A stretch of 64,000 nucleotides of DNA from Tetrastigma voinierianum. Its lineage: Eukaryota > Streptophyta > Magnoliopsida > Vitales > Vitaceae. Below are positions 34,471-47,051 of the stretch, piece by piece. The stretch is taken from assembly GCA_016808115.1 (NCBI GenBank), contig JAEQBH010002436.1, positions 62,001 to 126,000 of the forward strand, written 5' to 3'. Every line of letters starts with the position of its first letter. Position 1 is the first letter of the stretch. The position numbers and the translations under genes were made by a program. The notes under the pieces are model-generated. The model saw only the letters and a list, made by a program, of their open reading frames with translations, was not told where the DNA came from and ran no database searches.

Positions 34471-35127
34471 AGGGTCACTTGAGTTCTGAGAACCAACGGA
34501 TCGTCGTGGCATTCACCGCCACAAGAAAGAACCGTGCCGCAACCTACAAAATTAAACACGAGACGACTGGGATGATCCGCCGCCCCTCCGATGGCAAAGT
34601 TAGCCTTTTTGGAAGAGAGTAAAAACAAGTGTTCCTTATATTAGAATGCGTGCATCTTGTTCTGTCATATGTCTCCCTTTACGGAGGAAGATAGGAGATC
34701 CAACTTTTCCCAAGGTGGATCTACTCTTTCCCAATGGTAGGAAGTTACCTATTTCGTAGTGCCATTTGTTTCCCTTGTGTGTAACTCGTTTTCCATAGGG
34801 ATAATGTCGATGCTTCCTTATTTCGTCGAGGCTACCTGGGCAATACCACATTAGTCTCCGCTTGTAAGATAGAAACCCTCATAAAGAACTTTGTTCGGGG
34901 GAATGCCGCCTGAAAATACGCCTTGAACATCCGTTCGGGGTATGAAATTCCCAAGCGCCCGGTTAGAAACTACCGAGCACCCACGGGCCTAAGAAATGTC
35001 CGAGCTAAACTCTGCTATCCTGACTAAGGTTAAATGCATATTTATGGGCTTGCATTTGGGCTCTTCTCAGATCCCAGGTCGGGTTTGAACGGATAGAGGG
35101 GTTGGGCCTAGGCCATAGGTACCCACA
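34471..35127 (-). repeat. 5' LTR of the Tat-type element
   Basis: It pairs with 23925-24598, and its inner edge abuts the primer-binding site (plus-strand ccacagacggcgccca at about 34453-34468). The first base pair of the LTR appears mutated (aggg instead of tgtgg). Confidence 0.8.
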
Positions 35128-35306
35128 CTTATGAGGATCAATATGGTTGAGGGGCTAAAAAACCATTATATTATATGGTTAATGCATATAGTATTATGAT
35201 TTGGAAATATAACTATTCTTCAATAACAAAGAAATATTCATACTTAATCTTTAATTCTTATATATAAAATAACTTTAGGATGTTAATGGCAAAGTGCCAA
35301 AAACTC

Positions 35307-35639
35307 TAAGGCCCCGTTTGCAATAAGAAAATACTAAGGAAATAAAATAAAGAGAAAAATAGTGAAGGAAAGGGAAAGGAAAATTTTTTTTTTAAGGAAA
35401 ATAAAAAACAGTTTTAAACTTAATAAATTAATTATATATTTATTCAAACTGCTTATTTGTTTGTTTTTTTTATATTATATAAGGACTTTCAAGAATTAGT
35501 ACATGTAATTTTAAAGGATTTTGATTATATTTGATTTTTTTTTATATTTTTTTACCGTAAAACCAAATATGATAAAATTATTTTCTCTAGCACTTTTTTT
35601 TTATTTCCCTATTACTTTCTAATTACAAATAGAGCCTAA
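35307..35639. mobile_element. Tourist-like MITE (TSD TAA)
   Basis: The element 35310-35636 starts ggccccgtttgcaataag and ends ttacaaatagagcc, an imperfect terminal inverted repeat. It is flanked by taa on both sides (35307-35309, 35637-35639). TAA duplications and GGCC-type ends fit PIF/Harbinger (Tourist) MITEs. Length 327 bp, AT-rich, non-coding. Confidence 0.75.
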
Positions 35640-36220
35640 AGAGATGGAGACCTATGAAGAAGAAGCTCTATGGATGAAAACCATGACATAACTTACCAAA
35701 GACAGAATCGCTTTCTCCTGGAGTTTACAAGTGAGTTGAAATCAAATGAGCTATTTTTGTTTTCACTAATACCTAACAAATTATTTTGGTATTGTTTTGT
35801 GTTTGAACAATGTCGATCAGAAATGAGAAAGATGTAGAAAGGCAAGATGTATGATATAAAGAATGCAAAATATATTATTCAATATGACTTTATAAAAAAT
35901 AATTATGCTTTAAGTACGATAATACCTAAATTTTATCTTAAAAAACTCAGGCCATGTTTGGTACGTTGTGATTGCCAGATTAATTTTTGTACTTGACTGA
36001 CTAATCTTACCTGACTAGATCAAGACAAATTTAATATCATTCCGTGTTTGCGCGCCTAGACAAAATTATGGATTTTTTATCCTACGTTTGGTACATACCG
36101 AACTAAGATGGTGTTTTTTTACTTAATACCGATAGAATTTTTTTTTTTTAGCTTAATACTGAATAGTACTTAATAGCATTAAGTATTAAGTTGTTTGTTT
36201 TTTAACATTAGATAGTGAGT
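35640..36220. other. AT-rich intergenic, possible truncated MITE
   Basis: No gene is seen. ggccatgtttggtacg at about 35952 and tacgtttggtacat at about 36083 resemble MITE ends, but both point the same way and no complete element could be framed. Confidence 0.35.
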
Positions 36221-37060
36221 AGGGATGGCAACGAGACGGATTATTTTGGGTTCCCGTCCAGCCTCATTCTTAATGGTACGGGTTTAATTTAATTTTAATC
36301 GGGTTTTTAATAGGTTTGAGTTTATTTTCTCAAATCCGATACGGGTTCAGGTATTGTTACTCTTAGTAAAACTAAAAATTAGAAATTTTCAAAAATGGCA
36401 AAAATGTTAATAAAAATAATAAATTGCCATAAGGGTTCGGGGAAGCTCAGGAAAATTTCGATCTTGGATGACGAAACGAATCGCGGCCGCAATTCGCCTC
36501 ACGAAATCTAGTGACCTTAAAAGTTTGTCAATTACGGGTATGCCGAAATTTTTCCGATTTTCAAGTGATAAGCTACTGACTCACTGATCTAGAGATTTTA
36601 CGAAAATCCTAGTTAGAAATGAGTTCGGGGCTAAGTCTATTTAAATAAAAGCGAACCTAAGTTAAATAAATTGTTTCGAGTATAAACTAATCTCAACGAA
36701 GCAATATGAATCATGTATCCAAAATACACACAAGCCCCGCTCGATTATATTTTAAAAATAATTTTTATTATTTTATTTTTATACTTTTAATATAAATAAT
36801 TATTATAATGTTTTTTAATAAATAATTTATAAAAATTCATAATATTTTATTTGTATGAAAATATTTGTATGAAAATATTTATAGCATGTTAAATTTATAT
36901 TTTATAACATATTATATCATATATACATATTAAGCTATTTTTTTATTTCATAGATAGATAAGGATTTGATACATATGTTATAAATTTTTTATTCAATTCT
37001 TTAGTTATATTAATTATTTTATAAAAACTATAAAACATTTTATCCCCGCCATCTAAACCC
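36221..37060. mobile_element. Possible hAT-type MITE, interrupted
   Basis: The start tagggatggcaacgagacgg and following cgggt-rich sequence match a common plant hAT MITE opening. ccccgccatctaaaccc near 37045-37060 is a plausible inverted right end. The middle (about 36430-36720) is GC-richer and unlike the AT-rich arms, suggesting a second insertion. No target duplication was confirmed. Confidence 0.4.
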
Positions 37061-40000
37061 AATTACTATGCAGTTAAAACCAGCACAAAAATAACTCACC
37101 TTCACTAATTCTCATTCCTACTTACTACCCCTAAAGATCTACCAACCGCCGACTTCACTAATTTCATTCCAAAATTGGATTTAACTCTCCTCGCCTCCCG
37201 TTGCACTAAACACTACCAACGTATACTATCGTAATGAATAGGTCTATGAGTTATTGGTTGAATCATATCCATTTGACTTAGCCCAATCAATCAGGTCATT
37301 CATTCATTTCATTTGAACTTATATTTTATTTCAACTGAAGGTAAAAAAAAGAAAAGAAAGAGAAGCAAAAAGCTTGTTTCCAGAATTTTAAGTTTTACTT
37401 ATGAGAAAAATAATAGTACATTTCGCTTGATATTAAATGTATTGACAAACTATAGAAACAGGTTATTATTGTTTTGGGAAAAGGAAAAGGAAAAGGAAAA
37501 TGAGAGAGAAAACAGGTTATAATTTATATAAGAGAAAAAAGGAAAGAAAAAAACTTTATGTTTCCGTCTACTTCAAAGACAAACTTCTACAACTTACCAT
37601 AGGGCCTTAAAATAAAGGGCAATTGCCTCTCGAGAACTCCTATTTCAAGATTGTCCACGCTGGCAATCCTGAATAAGTAGAAAACAATACTCATGTAAAA
37701 TTACAAAAGTATTTAGTACCCATTTGATAAACGCATAAACGCCTTAACTTATAATTGTATATATGTTCAATTTAGTCCATAAGTTTATTTCGGTCCACAA
37801 GTGCCTCAACTTTAGTATCATAGTTTATCCATACTAAGTACCATCGACTTACACAAATAGACCAACGGAACAGATTCACGTACCTTAACCATCTTAACAG
37901 CCGCTTTAACGCATTTGTTTGTCTACAGAAGTCTACTTTACAAGAACATAAATGGCGCATTTACATCAAACGTCTATGAACACTTCAAAGGAACCGAAAA
38001 ACTTATAAAGTTCTGAATCGAATTTACGACTATAAATGGCTATGATTTATACAATCTCTATTCTTAAAACCTAAATATACTACTTCAATACCAAAAACAA
38101 AGGCTAGTAGAGACTCAAATATCATGGTAGCAGTCCAGAAAGGTATAAGGCAAGTAAGTACCATGAAGGGAACAAACCATTTCTTGGCTGCTTAGTTGTT
38201 GGATGATCTTTTCTTCACCTTGGCCATCTTAGTTTTCAAATTGTCATTTTCTGTATCAAGACTTAAAGTACTTCTTCAACTTGGAGCAGCATAAGTTGTA
38301 TCTCTAAGCTATTCAATTTAGACATTAATTCTTCACATTCATCCAACTTAGAATCGGTCTCCTGTATGACCTGTTTTGAATGTCTGGCCACCAATTTAGA
38401 TTCTTTATATGACCATGCCTTCTTCATCTTTGGGCAAGTAATTTCATGCTCAGAAATTTTTATGAGTAAGCAAATGAAAACGAATAGCAATTGCACATTA
38501 ACATGATATATCCTTATGGTTAATTGTAAATTTAAGATCTTAATATTTATATCTTAATATTTATATCATAAGGAACTTAAAATATTAGTAAGAGTTCATT
38601 TAACAATGGTCTTACTTAATGGGGTTTTTAATGAAAGTATTTTCTCTTAAAGTGTTTCTCAAAAAAATCATTTATCTAAAGTGTTTCTTTAAAAAAAATG
38701 TTACATGCTCGCTATTTCAGTGTTAAGGTTAAAAGCACTATCTAAAATCCTATCAAACTGACTTTAAAAGCCTGTTTGACTGTGATTTTACTTGAAATAT
38801 TTCTTCCATTAATATAAGCTCCTATAAATCTGGATTCTAATAAAAAGAATACAATATACCAACACCGATATTATCTAAATATTGAAATTTAAATTTCTAA
38901 ACATTCTCCTACATATGATTGCTTAAGCTATTCTAAATCACTATGAAAACAAAAAAGTCTCGTTTTTTCTTTGATGATTCTAGTTACAAAGATAAAAAAT
39001 AGATTTTCATTTTGAATATTAATTAATATTATAATTAAATAAATTTACAATTAAAAGAAAAAATGGAATTATAATTTATAAACAAAAACGAAAAATTCTA
39101 TATGTTGAAATTCTAAAGTTAAAAGCACTATCTAAAATCCTATCAATCAGACTTATTCAATCTGACTTTAAAAGCCTGTTTGACAGTGATTTTACACTAA
39201 AAGTGATTTTTCAATATTAAAAGTGATTTTTCAAAATTTTAAAAAACGTGTTTCCTAAATTTTGTCAAATACCTAATATTTTTACAAAAAATAAAAAAAC
39301 ACTTTTTAAGCTATAAACACTTCCTGAAATTAATGTTAGATAGACTGACTCTAAGTATGGTTAGATATATAGTGGTAGCGATGATTGGCTTTGTGGTCTT
39401 TTTCATTCGTACTTAAAGGGTTTAGGGTTCTTTATTGCAATTTTGAATTGAACCAGTCTATGTAATTGGAATTAACAAATGTTAAGAAAGAGAGAAGAAG
39501 AAAAAAATGTTGAAGGAGAAAAAACTGCCGTATTATTGAGTGGGAAAGTTGGCTTTATATAAATAGCCTTACATCAACAGAAAGATAGAAAATAAAGGAA
39601 TCATAGTTACTGACCAATTCTAGATAAATCAAACGGTTAAATATCCCATAAACATAGGGATTTATTGACCAAACAATAACAAAACTATCTAAAACTTAGC
39701 TAATAATTCTCAACACAAATCACACAAATAGAGACAAGTACGAAAATAAGAAATGTTTTTTAACATGATTAGGCAACTAATGCAATCCATGTAGTATAAC
39801 CATGCTCAACAATCTACTGATCAAAATAAATAAGGGGTATGTGTCAAAGAAACCTGTTTTTTGAAAAATATATTGATTTTAATTCATCCTTCAAACTTAT
39901 GTTTAATTTAGCCCACACATGTCATGTAAGAATGTCATAGAAAGAGACTCATTTAATATAACTGATTATTTTAAAATTACAGTTAATAACTAAGATTTCA

Positions 40001-40734
40001 TTTTCATCTAAAGTCATTGATACTAGTCATTATTTTCATTTTTTGAACTAAAGTCGCTTATTTTTAACTACAATTTAATATTTGAATCAAATGCGTGATC
40101 GATAGCGAAGCTTTAGTTTGAAATGAAGCTATAGTTTACCAATTATAGTTTTAATAACAATTTTTTTTATATTAAAATGAGAATCTCTATCTCTGACACG
40201 AGGCATTCGTACATAGTAATATGGTATGAGGAGGCCATAATTAAACATAATTTAAAAGATGAACTAAAATCAATATTTGTTTCAAAAAAAAAAAACATGT
40301 TACTTTGATGCATAACTCCTCAACAACTTCTTTTCAAATGCGTCCCCGCAATCTCTCAAAAATGAACCAAAAAAAAAAAAAACCTAAAAAGGGGTTTAAG
40401 TGTATATAAACATTAAGTTCAAATAATGTAAATTTAAGTTTTTAAAAATTATTTGTTCAATATAATATGATAACTTGATTTATGGATGAACATTCATTTA
40501 AACAAAATATAGATGCAACATGTAACACCTATATCATTAAAAATTAATATCTTAACAATTAGTATATTTAACAAAAAAAAAATGAGAGTTTAATTATTAT
40601 TTATATTGGTTTATTATTTTAAGTTCCTTTTTAATAACGGGTTAAAAATTATCACATGAAGTAAGAGGATCCACATGTAAATAGACACAACTCTTCATGT
40701 AACCTTTTTTTCAAGGAACAAAAAATCGGTAAGG
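37061..40734. other. Intergenic DNA with MITE remnants, no gene supported
   Basis: This stretch is mostly AT-rich. An (aaaagg)n run lies near 37475-37500. A minus-strand coiled-coil-like stretch at 38263-38496 (ETDSKLDECEELMSKLNSLE) has no start context or family match. A block of about 75 bp (ttaaaagcactatctaaaatcc ... gcctgtttgac) occurs at about 38729 and about 39119 in direct orientation, probably MITE ends. I see no intact gene. Confidence 0.5.
38725..39205. repeat. Direct repeat pair, probable MITE remnants
   Basis: The segment aaagcactatctaaaatcc followed by gactttaaaagcctgtttgac and gtgattttac appears at 38729-38800 and again at 39119-39205. The second copy has about 14 extra bases. 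Sequence beginning 'gcctgtttgacagtgattttac' looks like a MITE terminus. Confidence 0.55.
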
Positions 40735-41840
40735 TCAATCAATATATCATCGAAATATCGGATATTGCTAACTGAAAGTCGATTGAGCAAAATATCGGGA
40801 AAATATCGAGAAAATCGTCAATATTTCGATGAAATATCGAGCGTATACATCACGCGCGTGTAAGCTGGAAATTCCAGGAAAATATCAGAAATATATCAAC
40901 GATATCGACAAAATATCATAGATATATCAACGATATAGGCAAAATATCATAAATATATCAACAATATCGGAGATATTTTGAATATATTTTCAAAATATTT
41001 GTGGACTAGATTTTGACTTTTTGACCAGCGATTTGATGGCCAAAATTGGTTCATACTTTGATGGTTCCCGCTTTGATCCAACGGTTCATATTTCGTCCAC
41101 TTTTTTAAAAGCATCAAATGACTATTTTTTTTAATTCAATTGTTGATTTTAAATCTGAAGTTTGATCTAACAGTTCATATTGATTTCCAACGGATATATG
41201 ATGATCCAACGGTTAGATTTCAACCAAAATCAAATCTAACGGTTATAATTAAACCACGACGGTTTTTTAACAATCCAATAGCTATTTTAATTCCAAAAAA
41301 TTATATAAATATAAATAAATACTGATTTCATTCTATTCAATCAATTTACTTGTCTAAATTTCAATTTGACTGCAATTATTTTCTTTGTGATTTCTAAATA
41401 TTTTTCAAGACATTTATGCATGGCATGTTCGAAGTTACAATGAATATTATCGGAACATCATGTCTTGGTATGAATATTGTTTTCATTAAGATGAGATCCC
41501 TTTATCGAGATGAGATCCCTTCATCAAATAAAAATGTAATTGATCGTCGATCTTCATTTGATTTTTAAAACTATTGTAAATATAATTTCTCGATAAATTA
41601 TAATGAATATTGTCTTCAACAATTATATGTTACTTTTTATGTATTTTTATAGGTCAATAAGTATTTTAAATGAGTTTCGTAGTATTTTTGTTAATTTTTG
41701 ACTTTTCATAGATATTTTTATCAAAAATAGCAGTGGGTATTTACTAATATTTTTATATATCATAGGAATTCAAATACCAATATATCTGTAATTACCAATA
41801 TTTTGTTTCTTACCTTTTTTTCTTTATCTCGTCACTAAAA
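40735..41840. mobile_element. Internally deleted derivative of the hAT element
   Basis: The left part has subterminal atatcg repeats and a 'gatccaacggtt' series also present upstream of the hAT gene at 41880-42480. A leader-like stretch (about 41335-41395) resembles 42510-42565. At about 41400 the sequence jumps to a segment homologous to 62900-62965, encoding WHVRSYNEYY..MSWYEY and a stop, the C-terminal tail of plant BED/DUF659 hAT proteins. The whole body of the gene is missing, as in Ds-like deletion derivatives. The outer ends are approximate. Confidence 0.6.
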
Positions 41841-42110
41841 CCACAAACCTACGTTATTATGATGGAGTGTAGATAGGAGCAAGGTTGAAAATTTCCGATA
41901 TATCGGATATCGGTACCCATCGACACGATATCGGCAATCGACAATCGTTTGAGGGAAAAATCAGCAAAAAATCAGAAAAATCGACGATATATCGGTCCCA
42001 GACCGATATTTCGATCGATATTCGGCATTAATATAGAAGACAGATAGAATTAGTTTTTATTTCAATTTATCGATTTATCGCCGATATATCGGCTTAATTT
42101 ATCGCCATAC
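40735..42110. repeat. Clustered ATATCG subterminal motifs
   Basis: The hexamer atatcg or its inverse cgatat occurs many times at 40740-40990 and 41885-42110, including the palindrome ccgatatatcgg. Short motifs clustered near hAT ends are typical transposase-binding sites. Here they mark the left ends of two related elements. Confidence 0.6.
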
Positions 42111-42630
42111 TCTCCAGCCTTGATATATTAGTACTTAGGTTGTGTGTGGGGTGAGATTATCCTACAAAATATCAGCCCGGTCTATTTCCACACGATTTTC
42201 AAGCGCGATTTGATTGATCGATGGCGGATTTGAATATGCTTTGATCCAACGGCCTAGATTTCACCCGAATTTAAAATGTCATCCAACGATCAGATTTTTT
42301 ATCAAACGGCCAGAATTTAAATCTTGACTTGATCCGCGGCTGAATTGATCTGACGGTTTTGAAGAAGATCTAATGGTTAGATTTTCACCAAAATTAAATC
42401 CGTGGTTAAATTAAATTTTAAATATATTTTGGCCAAGCCTATAGGTTTTTTGACCTAAAAATATATATAAATACACTCTAAAATCACTCCCATTTTCTCT
42501 ACTGACTCTCTCTACTCATTCAATCTTCATTTCACTCAAAAAAATTTTCTTTGTTATATATCTCCAAAAAAGGTGGAAATTTTGGTGTTTAAGGGTTCAA
42601 GTTTCAAATTTCAACAAGATTAATTAAGGT
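41880..42630 (+). pseudogene. hAT element 5' terminal region and untranslated first exon
   Basis: It starts in ATATCG-rich terminal sequence. The stretch ctctctactcattcaatc ... ttaattaag (about 42508-42628) looks like an untranslated first exon ending at a gtatgt donor (42629). The next good acceptor is aatttaatag at 47041-47050, just before an ATG at 47052. The first exon is therefore inferred to be spliced over the satellite array. Confidence 0.4.
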
Positions 42631-42749
42631 ATGTACTTAAGGTTAAATTTCTTTCAAATTGTCATTATTGTATTTATGCTTTGTGTACTTAATAGTTTGT
42701 TATGTTTTGTACTTATGTTAATTATATATATTTATTTTATTTTATAATT

Positions 42750-45700
42750 TCATATTAGATTATAAATTTAATAAAATAAGAAATATATATTTAGTTTAAG
42801 AGTAAATATCATATAATTCTATAGTTTTATAGTATAATAAAGAATTTAATATGTGACTTCTTTCATAAAATAACTATATATTCGTTTTTTATTATTTCAC
42901 ATTAGATTATAAATTTAATAAAATAGAAATATATAGTTTAAAGTAAATATCATATAATACTATAGTTTTATATAGTATAATAAATTTAATATTAATGACT
43001 TCTTTAAAATAACTATATATTAGTTTTTTTATTTTTTTTATTTCACATTAGATTATAAATTTAATAAAATAGAAATATATATTAGTTTAAGGTAAATATC
43101 ATATAATACTATAGTTTTATATAGTATAATAAATTTAATATTTACGACTTCTTTAAAATAACTATATATTACTTTTATTTTATAATTTCATATTAGATTA
43201 TAAATTTAATAAAATAGAAATATATATATTAGTTTAAGGTAAATATCATATAATACTATAGTTTTATATAGTACAATAAATTTAATATTAATGACTTCTT
43301 TAAAATAACTATATATTACTTTTATTTTATAATTTCATATTAGATTATAAATTTAATAAAATAGAAATATATATTAGTTTAAGTAAATATCATATAATAC
43401 TATAGTTTTATATGAGTATAATTAATAAATTTAATATTAATGACTTTTAAAATAACTATATATTAGTTTTTATAATTTCTACATTAGATTATAAATTTAA
43501 TAAAATAGAAATATATATTAGTTTAAGGTAAATATCAATATAATATAGTTTTTTATATAGTATAATAAATTTAATATTAATGACTTCTTTAAAATAACTA
43601 TATATTAGTTTTTTTATAATTTCATTAGATTATAAATTTAATAAAATAGAAATATATATTAGTTTAAGGTAAATATCATATAATACTATAGTTTTATATA
43701 GTATAATAAATTTAATAGTAATGGATTCTTTAAAATAACTATATATTACTTTTATTTTATAATTTAATATTAGATTATAAATTTAATAAAATAGAAATAT
43801 ATATTAGTTTGAGGTAAATATCTTATAATACTATAGTTTTATATAGTATAATAAATTTAATATTAATGACTTCTTTAAAATAACTATATATTAGTTTTTA
43901 TAATTTCACATTAAATTATAAATTTAATAAAATAAGAAATATATATTAGTTTAAAGGTAAATATCATATAATGCTATAGTTTTACATAGTATAATAAATT
44001 TAATATTAATGACTTCTATAAAATAACTATATAATGAATTTTTTTTATAATTTCACATTAGATTATAAATTTAATAAAGTAGAAATATATATTAGTTTGA
44101 GAGTAAAATATCATATAATACTATAGTTAGGGCTGAGTAGCAGGCAGGCAGTAGGAGCTTTGAACATTCGAGCTAGGCTTGTTAATTTATGAAGCGAACT
44201 TCGGGCCGTAGGAGCTTTGAACAAGCTTAAAATCAAGCTCAAGCAGCTTGATTTAAAAAAAAAAAGCTTAGCTTGAGCTCATTAGGCTCATTTCCATATG
44301 AAACGAGCTCGGGCGTAACCTCGAGCTCAAGTAATCCAAGCCTATATACAAGTTTGTATTGTAATCAATCCTCGAGCTCAGTCCATATACTTTTAACTTT
44401 TTGTAATCAATCTGATAACAAATACATCAATTGAAATAATTTTTCTATGGGATTTGTTTTACCTTAGTTGATTTAGCAATTGATGCTAAAGATTTGTTAA
44501 AGCGCCTCCTTCAACATTTGTTTCCCTTTACGGATTCACGTGAAATTCCTTCTTTGGCTTGACTTACAGGCGAAAAATTATGAAATAGAATTAAAACAAG
44601 TAGAAATTGCAGAGTGAAGAAATAAGATACCTAAAATCATTGAATAAGAAACATGATTGGTTTTAATCAATTATCTAAATAAAGAAATAATATATCAACA
44701 AGATATGCCAAGCAAACTCATTAGTAACAGCGAGGGGAAACTATTTGCTTGATATATTCTTGCATGGTTAAGTTGGCCACCACCCTCGACTACCCGAGCT
44801 GCATGATTAATTTCAAGACCCATAGCTTCCACCCTTTACTTGGACGGAGATCCGAATACGCCCACCATGTGAGCAAGTCCTTGAATTTCATACCGACGGT
44901 TGTGGTGGCACTCCGGCGTTACCGTGCATTACAGCGATCCAGTCTTGACTCCTTGTTTCCTCACATGAAACCCCACCCCCTGATCACCCTTGATGCCTTT
45001 ACCCGTACACGCCTAGATCTTGTTGGGTTAAGTCCCGACCACCGTTATCGAAGGGGCCCCGATACCCGATTTGAGATTGGATCACCAGTTCATCGGTTGA
45101 ATTGATGCGTATGTCGATGGGTCCAGTGCGTTTGCCCTCAATGCTACTCCAGTCGGCAAACCTTGTCTAAGCTCATGGCCACCGGCCTCTATGGTTCAGC
45201 CAGGGTACCCGTCACGCCGTATTTATGTCCAGTTCTTGTACACGGGGATGTGCCGTCGTACGATGGGTCGTACCCGACATCCATATCGCTTCCCAGAAGC
45301 GTCCCTTTGCGGCACCTTCTTCCGCTGCTCCCGCGTTGTTTAGACATCTGTCGTGACACCTCCTGCTCGTCGGTACCATTTTAAGCTGCGGCGGTCTGGA
45401 GATCTAATTGATCCCAGTAAGCGGTGTAGGATCGCTCAACTCCGGCCCAAGTGCCGTCGTCGGCGCCTCATACGCAGCCGTGAGGATTCAGCGCATTTAT
45501 CATCAAGTGTGATGGATCCCCGACGAGGATCGAATTACGTGATATCGGAGACTAGCGTGACACAGGCGTTTCACTCGGTGCTTTGAGTCGAATCGCAGGT
45601 GAAGACCCGGATCCCTGCCGACCCAGAGGCCAGTGGGTGGAAGCCTCGTTCGGCGACCGGATGGGTCCCCGTGACCGTAGGGCTTTTTTCGGTAGGGCCG

Positions 45701-46790
45701 GCGGGCCGGATTTATCAAGCCCTAGGTGGGCTCGGCTCGGCTCGTTTAGCTGGGGCGGGACCGGAGGATGGGGCCAATGGGCTTAGAGTGAAGCAGGCTG
45801 GGTTACCGGCTCTGACTTATTGTTTTATATGGTATAATGGATTTAATGGTAATGCATTCTTTAAAATAACTATATGTGCTTTTTATTTTATAATTTAATA
45901 TTGATTATAAATTTAATAAAATAGAAATATATATTAGTTTGAGAGTAAATATCATATAATACTATAGTTTTATATAGTATAATAAATTTAATATTAATGA
46001 CTTCTTTAAAATAACTATATGTTAGTTTTTTTTTGTAATTTCACATTAGATTATAAATTTAATAAAATAGAAATATATATTAGTTTAAGGTAAATATCAT
46101 ATAATGCTATAGTTTTATATAGTATAATAAATTTAATATTAATGACTTCTTTAAAATAACTATATATTAGTTTTTATAATTTCACGATGAATTATAAATT
46201 TAATAAAATAGAAATATATATTAGTTTGAGAGTAAATATCATATAATACTATAGTTTTATATAGTATAATAAATTTAATATTAATGCATTCTTTAAAATA
46301 ACTATATATTACTTTTATTTTATAATTTCATATTAGATTATAATTTAATAAAATAGAAATATATATTAGTTTGAGGTAAATATCATGTATAATACTATAG
46401 TTTTACATAGTATAATAAATTTAATATTAATGACTTCTTTAAAATAACTATATATTAGTTTTTTTATAATTTCACATTTGATTATAAATTTAATAAAATA
46501 GGAATATATATTAGTTAAGGTAAATATCATATAATACTATAGTTTTATATAGTATAATAAATTTAATATTAATGACTTCTTTAAATAACTATATATTAGT
46601 TTTTTTTTATAATTTCACATTAGATTATAAATTTAATAAAATAGAAATATATATTAGTTTGAGGTAAATATCATATAATATCATAGTTTTATATAATATA
46701 ATAAATTTAATAGTAATGCATTCTTTAAAATAACTATATATTACTTTTATTTTATAATTTCATATTATAATTTCATATACAAAAACAATT
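42750..46790. repeat. AT-rich satellite array, about 144-bp monomer, about 16 copies
   Basis: A unit containing gacttctttaaaataacta, gattataaatttaataaaat and atcatataatactatag repeats at 42854, 42996, 43145, 43292, 43441, 43581, 43722, 43866 and 44010, and after an insertion at 45853, 45998, 46143, 46285, 46431, 46572 and 46717. Spacing is 140-149 bp. Monomers differ slightly from one another. Some share tggattctt or tgcattctt variants every few units, hinting at higher-order structure. The array lies within the predicted 5'-UTR intron of the hAT gene. Confidence 0.9.
44129..45821. mobile_element. Insertion of about 1.7 kb of unknown type inside the satellite
   Basis: The satellite unit breaks after actatagtt (44128) and resumes with tgttttatat (45821), so a discrete block was inserted. 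Its first 250 bp have repeated gagctcgagct/aagctcaagct motifs like those near the ends of some plant DNA transposons. From about 44830 to 45810 it is strikingly GC- and CpG-rich against an AT-rich background. Open stretches of up to 118 codons (44749-45105, 45599-45898) have no recognised domain. It could be a transposon carrying foreign sequence or part of an LTR element. I do not recognise it. Confidence 0.5.
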
Positions 46791-47051
46791 AGTTAATTTA
46801 GTAATAATATATTAATTAATTAACTTTTCATGTTAGTTAATATTTGAATTGAAGTTATCTATTAGTTAATATTATGTATGCATATTAATAATATTTTAAT
46901 TAATTAATTAATTTTTCATGTTAGTTAATATTTTTAATTAAGTTATATATTAATTAATATTGTGTATATATTAATATATATTATAAATTTGTAGTTTTAT
47001 ATGAAATAAATTCATTTTGAATTGTATAATAATATAGTTCAATTTAATAGG
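46791..47051. other. Short AT-rich stretch between satellite and hAT coding region
   Basis: It contains tta/att-rich repeats (for example gttaatattt and ttaattaattaat) and ends in the acceptor-like aatttaatag. Confidence 0.4.

Larger units (their letters stand above)
23920..35132 (-). mobile_element. Full-length Ty3/gypsy Tat-type element with antisense extra gene (TSD CTTAT)
   Basis: The element spans 23925-35127 (about 11.2 kb), flanked by cttat at 23920-23924 and 35128-35132. The LTRs are 23925-24598 and about 34471-35127; both end gtacccaca on the plus strand. On the minus strand the 5' LTR is followed by tgggcgccgtctgtgg, like the TGGCGCC-type primer sites of Tat/Ogre-group elements. 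The minus-strand order is gag, RT, RNase H, integrase, then a non-coding tandem-repeat block, an oppositely oriented extra gene, and the 3' LTR. This layout is described for the Tat lineage. All genes carry disruptions. Confidence 0.85.

Noticed and set aside
38263..38496. Coiled-coil-like minus-strand stretch
   Set aside because: A heptad-like pattern alone is weak; no supporting exons or family motif.
42750..46790. Possible CRISPR-like array because of regular spacing
   Set aside because: The units are contiguous 144-bp monomers without spacers in a plant sequence; it is a satellite.
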